DNA from: CAZGWE01 sp964529405
GTDB taxonomy: Bacteria > Patescibacteriota > UBA1384 > XYA2-FULL-43-10 > 1-14-0-10-43-13
DNA: 21,703 nt
Direction of reading: 5' to 3'
Assembly (NCBI GenBank): GCA_964529405.1
Contig: CAZGWE010000016.1
Span: 1-21,703, forward strand
A program made the position numbers and the translations under genes. The notes under the pieces are model-generated. The model did not search any database. It was not told where the DNA came from and saw nothing but the letters and a program-made list of their open reading frames with translations. Within the stretch, counting starts at the first letter, position 1, and each line of letters starts with the position of its first letter. Shown here one piece after another: positions 15,265 to 21,703 of the stretch.

Positions 15265-16442
15265 TTCTTGCTCTCCAAAAAATCTGGCATAATTTTTGTT
15301 ATTCGAAAATGGATAACAGTTACCCTTGTGTCGTTATTAACATCGCCCCTACTATTATAGTAGCACCTGTACGTTGCCAACAACTCTTTTTTAGATGAAA
15401 ACGGTTCATGTCCATTCTTGTCCTCTTGGTTTATTTTGCCCAACCTCTTTTGGCGGATACTTAAAATCTCTGCCTCAGCAAAAACTGTGCCTTCGGGACT
15501 TCTTCTAAAAATCAATTTTGGATTCCCGCTATAATCCCTAGAATCAAACAATCGCCAAGTACACGTTTTTTCACCCGATAATATTAGCGGAACAAGTAAT
15601 GGATCAAATCCCAAAATAATTTCTTTTCCTCTGTCCGATAGAAAGTTTTCGCCAGTGACAACACTTTTTCCAGTTTTTTGTTCCAGGGCAACTCGCGCAT
15701 CTTTGGCGATTTTACCGCCTTTTTTAGCCGGGACTTTATTTTCTTCCAGTCCTTCGGTCTTATCCGTTTCGGCAATCCTTCTGGTTGAAAGTTCGGCTAG
15801 GGCTGTAAAAATTAATTCTTCTTCGCTCATATGGTCACGCAAATTCTGGGTTTTTAAACCTTTTAGATTTTTGTGATTTTTTATTGATAATTCACTCCAT
15901 TCTTCGTGGATAATATTGGTTAAAATCGCAAATTCTTTCCCTGCTTCCACGCTGTGCCCGCTCCAATAATCCGTCAATTTATTTCTTGTTTCCTGTCCGG
16001 TCATCCGCTGCTGTATCCACTGTTCGCTTCGACCCATTTTCTGCCAATATTCTCTTGAACGGTCTAGGGCTTTTGCCGGATCGGTTATCTCTTGGACTCT
16101 CTCATACCCAACCTTCGCCAGCCATATCTTAAATGGTTCTGCTTTCTTGCTAGGGATTGATTGAACAATCCGCAATATTTGCTCCGTACTACCGGCCAAA
16201 GTCTTCCGCCTTTTCCCTTTTTCAGTGGTCATTTCTATCTGGGGACAATTTGTCCCTACGTAATTCCCAAACACAGAATCTCTTTTTCGAAGTTTTTTAA
16301 GATAATCAGTCGGATTGACACTGTCAGTCAACACCGCTACGATGTCGATCACCGAAAAATACCAGGTTTCTGTCTTCTGGTCGTAATGCCGACGAATTTT
16401 GAAATTCTCAAATATAGCTAGAGAGTTTTGTTCGTTTCCCAT
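15261..16442 (-). CDS. Bro-N/DinD-like protein fused to a C-terminal ASCH (PUA-like) domain
   Basis: The protein has 393 aa. Residues about 10-120 read as a Bro-N domain (WYFSVIDIVAVLTDSVN), found in phage antirepressors and baculovirus BRO proteins. Residues 150-265 resemble DNA-damage-inducible protein D: EFAILTNI, KNLKGLKTQNLRDHM (191-205), then KGGKIAKDAR and TGENFL. Residues about 275-385 form an ASCH domain with the characteristic GEKTCTWR (290-297) and a predicted nucleic-acid-binding PUA-like fold. The exact role is unknown. It is paralogous to the next gene upstream, which lacks the ASCH part. It separates murG from murC and its TGA overlaps the murC ATG (ATGA), so it is coupled to murC. 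The start has no good Shine-Dalgarno. Confidence 0.8.
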   Translation of the reverse strand: MGNEQNSLAIFENFKIRRHYDQKTETWYFSVIDIVAVLTDSVNPTDYLKKLRKRDSVFGNYVGTNCPQIEMTTEKGKRRKTLAGSTEQILRIVQSIPSKKAEPFKIWLAKVGYERVQEITDPAKALDRSREYWQKMGRSEQWIQQRMTGQETRNKLTDYWSGHSVEAGKEFAILTNIIHEEWSELSIKNHKNLKGLKTQNLRDHMSEEELIFTALAELSTRRIAETDKTEGLEENKVPAKKGGKIAKDARVALEQKTGKSVVTGENFLSDRGKEIILGFDPLLVPLILSGEKTCTWRLFDSRDYSGNPKLIFRRSPEGTVFAEAEILSIRQKRLGKINQEDKNGHEPFSSKKELLATYRCYYNSRGDVNNDTRVTVIHFRITKIMPDFLESKK

Positions 16443-16473
16443 ATTTTTCTTGATAATTCATACCTCTCTTCAA

Positions 16474-16517
16474 CCCTGCATCGAAATCCCCTGATCGCCG
16501 ATAAAGTGATATTTCAT
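16474..16517 (-). pseudogene. murC: Remnant copy of the murC 5' end
   Basis: These 44 bases match 15221-15264, the first 44 bases of murC, at 41 positions. They encode the start MKYHFIGDQGISMQG and then reach a TGA after 15 codons. Two of the three differences are synonymous (AAG/AAA, CAT/CAC) and one changes Arg to Gln. Further weak similarity (L-K-x-x-M after a one-base shift) may continue to about 16455, and a TTGGAGA ribosome-binding stretch precedes both copies. The copy begins seven bases after the stop of the upstream DinD-like gene, so it marks where murC once started. Confidence 0.85.
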
Positions 16518-16524
16518 ATTCTAT

Positions 16525-17358
16525 TCAGTCTCCAAGCGCCTTAATATTTTGCGGACTTTTTAGGTAATTTTGATTTGATATCACGGTTTTGCCCAACCTT
16601 TTTTCCAATTTTTCTCTAGCGCCGCCGGCAATTTCGCCGCCGGCCTTAGCATCTTCTTTTAACTTCGGTATACCCTTTGAGTCTTCATTGCGGGTGATTT
16701 CTGTTGTTGACCTTTCGCCTAACATTGAGAATATGAGCTCAAAGTCATTCATATGGTCACGCAGATTTTCTCTTTTCAAACCTTTCAACTTTTTGTAATC
16801 GCTTGGTTTTAGGCCAAACGTTGCTTCTGATATTTCGGCGGTCAGTATTTCATAATCCCGCCGCCCCTGCGCTCCTCGTTTGTTCCATTCGTCAGTTAGC
16901 TCCTCGCGAATGGCAATGCCGCGCATTCTCTTTTCTATCCAATCATTTGAATAACCTTTAGATTTGTACAGCGCCCTCGTTCTCTTTGTTGCTAATTCCG
17001 GGTCGTCGATTTCCTGAATTCGCTCATAACCGGTTCTTGCCAACCAGCGTTTCAAGGGTTCTGCCTTTGGTGACGGGATTGATTGAATAATTCGTAATAA
17101 TCCTTCAGTATTTGCACAATCGGTTTCCCGCATTTTCCCGTCCAGTGCAAGCATTTTCAACTGTCGACAAATTGTCGACAGTTCGATTCCATCTTCGCTC
17201 TGAACTCGAATTTTCATCTTAAACCAATAATCGCGCGCGTTCACGCTATCAGTTAAAATTCCTACAACATCAGTGACCGAAAACCACCATTCCCCCTTGT
17301 GGATAACTTTTCTAATGCCTTTGCCCTGAAATATCGCGATCCTTGTTTCTTCGCTCAT
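16525..17358 (-). CDS. Bro-N/DinD-like protein
   Basis: The 277-aa protein is clearly homologous along its whole length to the first ~270 residues of its neighbour. Shared blocks include WWFSVTDVVGILTDSVN (24-40), RIIQSIPSPKAEPLKRWLA (89-107), GYERIQEIDDP (110-120), LKGLKRENLRDHM (191-203) and GKTVISNQNYL (256-266). The Bro-N domain occupies about 8-115 and the DinD-like C-terminal part about 165-270. No ASCH domain is present. E. coli DinD is SOS-induced and interacts with RecA; whether this family does so is unproven. It has its own promoter at 17424-17453, and GGGGAG (17363-17368) four bases before the ATG, inside a palindromic repeat, is the ribosome binding site. Confidence 0.8.
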   Translation of the reverse strand: MSEETRIAIFQGKGIRKVIHKGEWWFSVTDVVGILTDSVNARDYWFKMKIRVQSEDGIELSTICRQLKMLALDGKMRETDCANTEGLLRIIQSIPSPKAEPLKRWLARTGYERIQEIDDPELATKRTRALYKSKGYSNDWIEKRMRGIAIREELTDEWNKRGAQGRRDYEILTAEISEATFGLKPSDYKKLKGLKRENLRDHMNDFELIFSMLGERSTTEITRNEDSKGIPKLKEDAKAGGEIAGGAREKLEKRLGKTVISNQNYLKSPQNIKALGD

Positions 17359-17362
17359 AGTG

Positions 17363-17400
17363 CTCCCCTCACCCTAACCCTCTCCTGAAGGAAGAGGGGG
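17363..17400. repeat. GC-rich palindromic intergenic repeat
   Basis: On the + strand CCCTCACCCTAACCCTCTCC (17366-17385) is followed by a TGAA loop and GGAAGAGGG (17390-17398). The arms pair with a single bulge. This C-rich tract plus hairpin resembles a palindromic element I recall from many unrelated bacterial genomes (REP/BOX-like). It stands out against its AT-rich surroundings. It lies in the 5' leader of the DinD-like gene and provides its Shine-Dalgarno. Whether more copies exist outside the window cannot be seen. Confidence 0.6.
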
Positions 17401-17423
17401 AAAAATAATGATAACTTAGCACT

Positions 17424-17453
17424 ATTATACCGAACATTTACCAAACAAGTCAA
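17424..17453 (-). promoter_or_regulatory. Strong promoter starting at the murG stop and driving the DinD-like genes
   Basis: On the minus strand TTGACT (17453-17448) and a perfect TATAAT (17429-17424) are separated by 18 bases. The -35 box begins at the base after the murG TAA. Transcription would start near 17417, giving a leader of about 60 nt that includes the palindromic repeat. TGTTCG just upstream of the -10 matches one half of the Gram-positive LexA box, but the other half is absent. This promoter would also feed murC and genes beyond. Confidence 0.7.
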
Positions 17454-18587
17454 TTATTGCTTTTCTATTCTATCTATAATCTCTTGGCAAACAATTTGTA
17501 ATCCGTCGCCAGAAAATAATTTTTTGGACTGTTCTCTCAGACTCTTTAATTCGCTGCTTTTATTATCAAAAAGCTGATTGATAACATTTAGTAACTTTCC
17601 TGGCTCCAGCTCGTCATCAGTAATTATTTTTGCGGCGCCTTTTTGCTCAAGCAGGCGGGCATTTTTGAGCTGGTGATCAAGGGAGGCATGTTTGTACGGA
17701 ATTAATATCATCGCTTTACCGGCTACAGCCAGTTCTGCGACAGTATTTGCTCCCGCTCTAGTGATCACCAGATCGGCAAGAGTAATCGCCTCAAGCATCT
17801 GGTCTATGCCGCCTGCAACGGTCAGGAAATCGGTTAAGAAGTAATTGGCACGTAAGTTAAAATCGATGGATTGGCGAAACTCTTTCATCCAGCCGATACT
17901 GTGACTTCCGGCCTGATGAATTATATTATAATTTGGCAGCAGACGACTAACGATTTTGGCAATTGTCTTGTTGATATGTAACGCGCCCAAACTACCGCCA
18001 GTGATCAAAATAATTGGATTAGTATTAGTAAAATTAAAAACTTCTCGATTCTTGGGCCGGTCTTCCGCCAGTTCTCTTCGCACAATTGGTCCGCTCATCA
18101 CCAGCTTATTTTGCCAATTCTTCGGGATCGTCATACTGGGAAAACCAATAAAAATCTTTTTTGCGCCTTTGGCAGAGATCTTGTTTGCCACCCCCATTTC
18201 AACATCCGACTCATGAATAAAATAGGGAATTCTTAATATTTTTGCGGCCAGGATAACGGGCAAGGAGACAAACCCGCCTTTAGCAAAGACAAGATCTGGC
18301 CTTTCGCGCCAAAGTATCCAAAACGATTGGCTCATTCCAATCAAAAAATTACAAAATTCGGCAATATTTTTTAATGTAATATGACGGCGTAACTTTCCGG
18401 ACTGAATTGCTCGATAAGTCGGGATCGATCCAAAAAACTGCTTTTCAATCATCCCGCCGGAACCAATTACGATGATTTCTAAATCTTTGTTGAGCGATTT
18501 GAGTTTTTTATAGATCTCGAAAATAGGAACCACATGCCCGCCGGTGCCGCCGCCGACCAATATTACTTTTTTATTATGTTTCGTCAT
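17454..18587 (-). CDS. murG: Undecaprenyldiphospho-muramoylpentapeptide beta-N-acetylglucosaminyltransferase (MurG)
   Basis: The 377-aa GT28 glycosyltransferase acts at the inner face of the membrane, converting lipid I to lipid II with UDP-GlcNAc. The first Rossmann domain opens with GGGTGGH (12-18). HESDVEMGVANK (125-136) follows, then GGSLGA (197-202) starts the second domain, with TRAGANTVAEL (276-286) and the nucleotide-sugar site YKHASLDHQ (298-306). Length is normal. The ATG at 18587 follows a G-rich Shine-Dalgarno (GGGGGAT) at suitable distance. It lies 112 nt after ftsW and is followed directly by the promoter of the DinD-like pair. Confidence 0.96.
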   Translation of the reverse strand: MTKHNKKVILVGGGTGGHVVPIFEIYKKLKSLNKDLEIIVIGSGGMIEKQFFGSIPTYRAIQSGKLRRHITLKNIAEFCNFLIGMSQSFWILWRERPDLVFAKGGFVSLPVILAAKILRIPYFIHESDVEMGVANKISAKGAKKIFIGFPSMTIPKNWQNKLVMSGPIVRRELAEDRPKNREVFNFTNTNPIILITGGSLGALHINKTIAKIVSRLLPNYNIIHQAGSHSIGWMKEFRQSIDFNLRANYFLTDFLTVAGGIDQMLEAITLADLVITRAGANTVAELAVAGKAMILIPYKHASLDHQLKNARLLEQKGAAKIITDDELEPGKLLNVINQLFDNKSSELKSLREQSKKLFSGDGLQIVCQEIIDRIEKQ

Positions 18588-18607
18588 AAATATTATCCCC
18601 CTGTAAG

Positions 18608-18658
18608 CTGAATCCGATGCAATTTAATTTCAAAATTTAAATAACCATTTAGATTCAG
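18608..18658. repeat. Inverted repeat in the ftsW-murG gap
   Basis: CTGAATC (18608-18614) and GATTCAG (18652-18658) form 7-bp perfect arms with a 37-nt loop that is itself AT-rich and partly self-complementary (TTTAATTT and AAATTTAAA words). It is the only structure seen in the 112-nt gap and lies upstream of the murG ribosome binding site. It could be an RNA hairpin affecting murG; evidence is weak. Confidence 0.3.
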
Positions 18659-18699
18659 GATTTGTCCGCGATACTCTCGTCATTGTTCTGATATTTGAT

Positions 18700-19782
18700 T
18701 TATTTATTGGCCTGTTTCGAAATATTTGTCAGTATTCCCACGCCGGCCAAAAGGAAAACCATTGACGATCCGCCATAGCTGACGAAGGGCAACGGAATGC
18801 CGGTTAGCGGGAATATTGAAAGCATAGCGCCAATGTTTATCAAAGTTTGCGAAGTCAACCAGGCCACGATGCCGACTGCCATAAGTCTCGAAAATGTATC
18901 CGGCGCCTTGAGAGCAATACGAAATCNNNNNNNNNNNNNNNATATTAAAACACTCGTTCTGGCAAAACCAATCTCTTCTGAAATTATAGCAAAAATAGAG
19001 TCAGTGTGCGCCTCCGGCAGATAAAGATATTTTTGGCGGCTTTGGCCGAAACCCAGCCCCCACAGCCCGCCGGAACCGATCGCAATGAGCGCATTCCGGA
19101 TGTGATAACCGGAATCAAGCGTATTGCTCTCGGGATTTAAAAAGGTCAAAACGCGGTCCATCCGATAAGGCTCGATCTTTATCGCTAACCAAAGTAGAAA
19201 AGCACCGAAAGCACCGCCCGCAGCCAGATGATAAACCGATGATCCGGCTATAGTCAAAATAGCTGCAGAAATAATAATAAAGATGGCTAAAGTGCCAAGA
19301 TCTTTCTGTACCAGCATTATAAAAGCGATAACAACCAAAATCGCCATAAAAGGCAGAAACATCTTGCGGACGGTTTTAAGATCTTCCCCGCGACTGCTAA
19401 ACCAGCCTGAAAGATAGATAATAAAACAGAGTTTTGCCAATTCGGACGGTTGGAATTGCCAAGCGCCAAAACCAATCCAGCGGGCTCCCGGACCTCCGCC
19501 AAAGACAATAGGCAGGCAGAGCAAAAAAAGCACCAGAAAAAGCATCAACCCCGATTTCTTCTGCCAATACCCGTAATCAATTGCCTGAAAAATAATCCAG
19601 ACTGCCAAGCCGACCACAACCCACTGGAACTGGCGGATTAAGTAATATTTATCCGTTGCCCCATTGGTTATCTGCAGCGAGTAATATTTAGAGACCGAAT
19701 AGATCATAATCAAGCCGAAAACAATCAAGACAAAAATTGCCAGAGACAACCAATAGTCGGAGTGTTGTTTGCGGCTATTCAT
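18700..19782 (-). CDS. ftsW: SEDS peptidoglycan glycosyltransferase FtsW
   Basis: A polytopic membrane protein of about 360 aa with roughly ten transmembrane helices. SEDS proteins polymerise lipid II with a cognate transpeptidase. Signature blocks are present: QPSELAK (111-117), LPEAHTDSIFAIISEEIGF (255-273) containing the invariant Asp (D261), and PLTGIPLPFVSYGGSS (325-340). Position between murD and murG supports FtsW over RodA. An N run at 18927-18941 falls after ISEEIGF; the frame is open on both sides. Compared with typical FtsW spacing a few codons may be missing, so the gap length is probably an estimate. It starts 36 nt after the MurL-MurD stop with only a weak Shine-Dalgarno. Confidence 0.93.
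   Translation of the reverse strand: MNSRKQHSDYWLSLAIFVLIVFGLIMIYSVSKYYSLQITNGATDKYYLIRQFQWVVVGLAVWIIFQAIDYGYWQKKSGLMLFLVLFLLCLPIVFGGGPGARWIGFGAWQFQPSELAKLCFIIYLSGWFSSRGEDLKTVRKMFLPFMAILVVIAFIMLVQKDLGTLAIFIIISAAILTIAGSSVYHLAAGGAFGAFLLWLAIKIEPYRMDRVLTFLNPESNTLDSGYHIRNALIAIGSGGLWGLGFGQSRQKYLYLPEAHTDSIFAIISEEIGFARTSVLIXXXXXXFRIALKAPDTFSRLMAVGIVAWLTSQTLINIGAMLSIFPLTGIPLPFVSYGGSSMVFLLAGVGILTNISKQANK
18927..18941. other. Assembly gap (15 N)
   Basis: Fifteen undetermined bases lie in ftsW just after the conserved SEEIGF block. Reading frame is maintained if the length is right. The residues around the gap (GFARTSVLI before it, FRIALKAP after) suggest part of a hydrophobic helix is missing. Confidence 0.95.
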
Positions 19783-19818
19783 GAAATTAAACCCATAAAC
19801 CTACGTTGTTTAAGCAGC

Positions 19819-21703
19819 CTAATTGCTGTACTTTTTAACCCATTTCTGAAATTCGTCGCCTTTTTCTTCGAAATCCTTCCAAATTGAATAGCTGGGCGAA
19901 GCGCAGGAAAGCAAGCAGGTTGAGCCGGTCGGGGTGTTTTCATAAGCGAATTTGACCGCTTCCGCCATACTGGAGGTCTCAAAAATTTTGAAGCCTTTTC
20001 GGGATTTTAGGATTCTTCTGCCGCTCTCGGGAAATAGGACAATGTTTTTGATAGTATGATGCCGTAATACCTTTTCTAATTCCGAAAAATCATAACCCCG
20101 GTCAGTGCCGCCTAAAAATATAGTAGCAACATTACGGACCGACTCCAGGGCGGCGATAGTTGACTCCGGTGTGGTCGAAATAGCATCATCATAAAACTTC
20201 ACACCCCTATAATCCCCGACGAACTGCAGGCGGTGGCGCAACGGTTCAAAACTTTTAATTGCCTCGGAGATCTTTTTGTCGGAGATATTAAAAATTCTGG
20301 CTACCGCTACGGCTGCTTCAATGTTCTCTTTGTTGTGCTGGCCTAACAGCGGAATGTCAACATCGGAGATTGGCAAGTTATGGTCGAACGGAACAATCCT
20401 TGATCCGGCCTCTTTTGCCCAGGCAACAGACCTTGGGTTTCGCGGGTTGTAGATAAAATAATCTTTGCTAGCCTGAAAATTAATAATATTTCTTTTGGCT
20501 TCATAATACTTGTTTTCTCCGCCATGGTAATCCATATGCTCCGGAAACAGGTTTGTAACAACCGCAATATTGGGCGAAAACCAAAGGTCGGACAACTGGT
20601 AGCTTGATAGTTCCAGGACGTAAATACGATCCTTTGGGACCGGTTTCAAGAGTGACCCCAGCATCGGCGTACCGATATTGCCCAGTAGTTGGACATTGAG
20701 TCCCGCTTGATGAAAAATGGCGTAAATTAGCGAAGTCGTGGTGCTCTTGCCCTTGCTGCCGGTTATGCCGATGACTACATTCCCCTTCTTTTTAATGGCG
20801 TTGAAAAATAAATTTGTCGCGGTGGTGTAAGGAATTGTCACCAAATTTGCCGGCATGCCCGGAGTTTTGACGGCTAAATCAAAGTCTCTTTGTTTCTGGA
20901 GATAACTGTCGCTAAATTTTTTATCCGCAATACCGACCTTTAACCCGGAATGGTATTTTCGGAGATAGCGATGCGTTACCTTGCCCTCCCGGCCGTAACC
21001 AAGAATCAAGATATTTTTGGCGCCCACAAAATGAAAATCGGGCGGCAAGGCCGGGGCGGGGTTGAGGCTGAAAACCTTGCCGATTGCCTCTTTGGCATCC
21101 TTAATTTTCGGCATAAAAGTTCTTATCGCCAAATCGTTCCTGTACCTCTTTCTGGCCAGATAAAAAGCCGCTCTGGTTTCCTCGAACGTACCAACACATT
21201 CAAACGGCTTCATCTGCCCGAAACCGAGCAAATCCTGGTAGGTTGAAAGCAGCCCCGGATCGTCAAAGAGGCTCTTGCCGAATATTTTGACTACTTCCCG
21301 CCGGGGCAAAAAGGCGGCTAACAAAGCAAAAACAAAGGCGCACTTCGGGCAGGAACCGCACCAGAGAGTCTCCGGCCGCGTCTCATTGACACGGTAGCTC
21401 ATATTGCAACTGGAAAAATGGCCAAAGTAATTTTTGAGTCTCGCAAATTTTCTGACAATGCCGATCTCATAATACGGCCGGAGCAGTGAAAAATAAACGA
21501 CTCCGGGCGATAAGAACCGCCTTGTATAGCCTAAAAGCAGCCCTTCGAATTCAGCCGACTTGCTCCACTGGTGGTTGATTATGCTGCCCAGGTATTCGAC
21601 ATTCCCTTCAGCGGAGCTGCGTTCGTTTGATAGCACCACGTATTGGTGGCCTTCGACCGCGGCCAGGAGCAGGGCGCCAAAGGCGTAGATCACTGAAATT
21701 GGT
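19819..21703 (-). CDS. murL-murD: MurL-MurD fusion: UDP-MurNAc-L-Ala-L-Glu epimerase joined to UDP-MurNAc-L-Ala--L-Glu ligase (partial)
   Basis: The frame stays open to the window end, so the N-terminus is missing; the GTG at 21693 is internal. Counting from that GTG, residues 1-200 match the C-terminal half of MurL: LSNERSSAEGN (21-31), IINHQWSKSAEFE (38-50), YFSLLRPYYE (67-76), SSCNMSY, WCGSCPKCAFVFALLAAFL (111-129) and MKPFECVG (161-168). Residues 225-624 are a complete Mur ligase: GYGREGK (232-238), ATP loop GSKGKST (312-318), ELSSYQL (361-367), NLFPEHMDYHG (381-391) and DDAISTTPEST (502-512). The last two resemble MurD2, the L-Glu-adding ligase, more than classical MurD (DSKATN). Together the halves would add L-Glu and epimerise it to D-Glu. 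The linker is about 200-224. It heads the visible cluster. Confidence 0.87.
   Translation of the reverse strand, partial: PISVIYAFGALLLAAVEGHQYVVLSNERSSAEGNVEYLGSIINHQWSKSAEFEGLLLGYTRRFLSPGVVYFSLLRPYYEIGIVRKFARLKNYFGHFSSCNMSYRVNETRPETLWCGSCPKCAFVFALLAAFLPRREVVKIFGKSLFDDPGLLSTYQDLLGFGQMKPFECVGTFEETRAAFYLARKRYRNDLAIRTFMPKIKDAKEAIGKVFSLNPAPALPPDFHFVGAKNILILGYGREGKVTHRYLRKYHSGLKVGIADKKFSDSYLQKQRDFDLAVKTPGMPANLVTIPYTTATNLFFNAIKKKGNVVIGITGSKGKSTTTSLIYAIFHQAGLNVQLLGNIGTPMLGSLLKPVPKDRIYVLELSSYQLSDLWFSPNIAVVTNLFPEHMDYHGGENKYYEAKRNIINFQASKDYFIYNPRNPRSVAWAKEAGSRIVPFDHNLPISDVDIPLLGQHNKENIEAAVAVARIFNISDKKISEAIKSFEPLRHRLQFVGDYRGVKFYDDAISTTPESTIAALESVRNVATIFLGGTDRGYDFSELEKVLRHHTIKNIVLFPESGRRILKSRKGFKIFETSSMAEAVKFAYENTPTGSTCLLSCASPSYSIWKDFEEKGDEFQKWVKKYSN

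Noticed and set aside
15584..15775. Small open frame inside the ASCH-fused gene
   Set aside because: It overlaps a well-supported coding region in another frame and shows only low-complexity Lys/Arg content.
17430..17447. A LexA (SOS) box in the DinD-like promoter
   Set aside because: Only the TGTTCG half-site is present just upstream of the -10; the opposite CGAAC half is not found at the required spacing.
21691..21693. GTG at 21693 as the start of the MurL-MurD gene
   Set aside because: The frame continues open to the window edge with MurL-like residues before and after it, so the gene is truncated by the window.

Overview
The window looks like a chromosomal segment of a small-genome bacterium, most likely a Candidate Phyla Radiation (Patescibacteria) lineage. 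That assignment is inference. It rests on three things: a PP2C-like/transmembrane/propeller protein and a PsbP-like anchored protein of types I associate with those genomes, very tight tail-to-tail gene packing, and a rearranged division and cell-wall cluster. TGA is used as stop in radA, tyrS, murB and both DinD-like genes, so the UGA-Gly code of Gracilibacteria is excluded. No rRNA, tRNA or CRISPR array was seen. No gene-free stretch exceeds 300 bases. A 15-N assembly gap lies inside ftsW.

Layout. Positions 1-3333 (+): an intrinsic terminator from an upstream unit, a promoter with an upstream dyad, a 734-aa membrane protein with a degenerate PP2C-like cytoplasmic domain and an outer propeller-like domain, then an anchored PsbP-like protein. 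Positions 3335-6280 (-): tyrS followed by argS, with tyrS divergent from a bifunctional class A penicillin-binding protein (6393-9209, +) across face-to-face overlapping promoters. Positions 9218-21703 (-): a long co-directional run read, in transcription order, as murL-murD fusion (cut by the window end), ftsW, murG, two Bro-N/DinD-like genes, murC, murB, ftsQ, recJ, radA.

How the genes work together. MurL-MurD, MurC and MurB make the cytoplasmic UDP-MurNAc-peptide. MurG makes lipid II. FtsW and the class A PBP polymerise and cross-link it, and FtsQ scaffolds the divisome. The fusion implies that D-Glu enters the peptide by epimerising an already attached L-Glu (MurD2/MurL route, known from Xanthomonas) rather than through free D-Glu. 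MurB keeps a recognisable fold but appears to have lost its usual catalytic residues.

The most unusual area is 15261-17453. Two DinD-like paralogues, one fused to an ASCH domain, interrupt the murG-murC junction. A strong promoter begins exactly at the murG stop, a GC-rich palindromic repeat supplies the ribosome binding site of the first paralogue, and a 44-bp copy of the murC 5' end lies as a remnant between the two. This reads as an acquired or recombined insertion in an otherwise essential operon.
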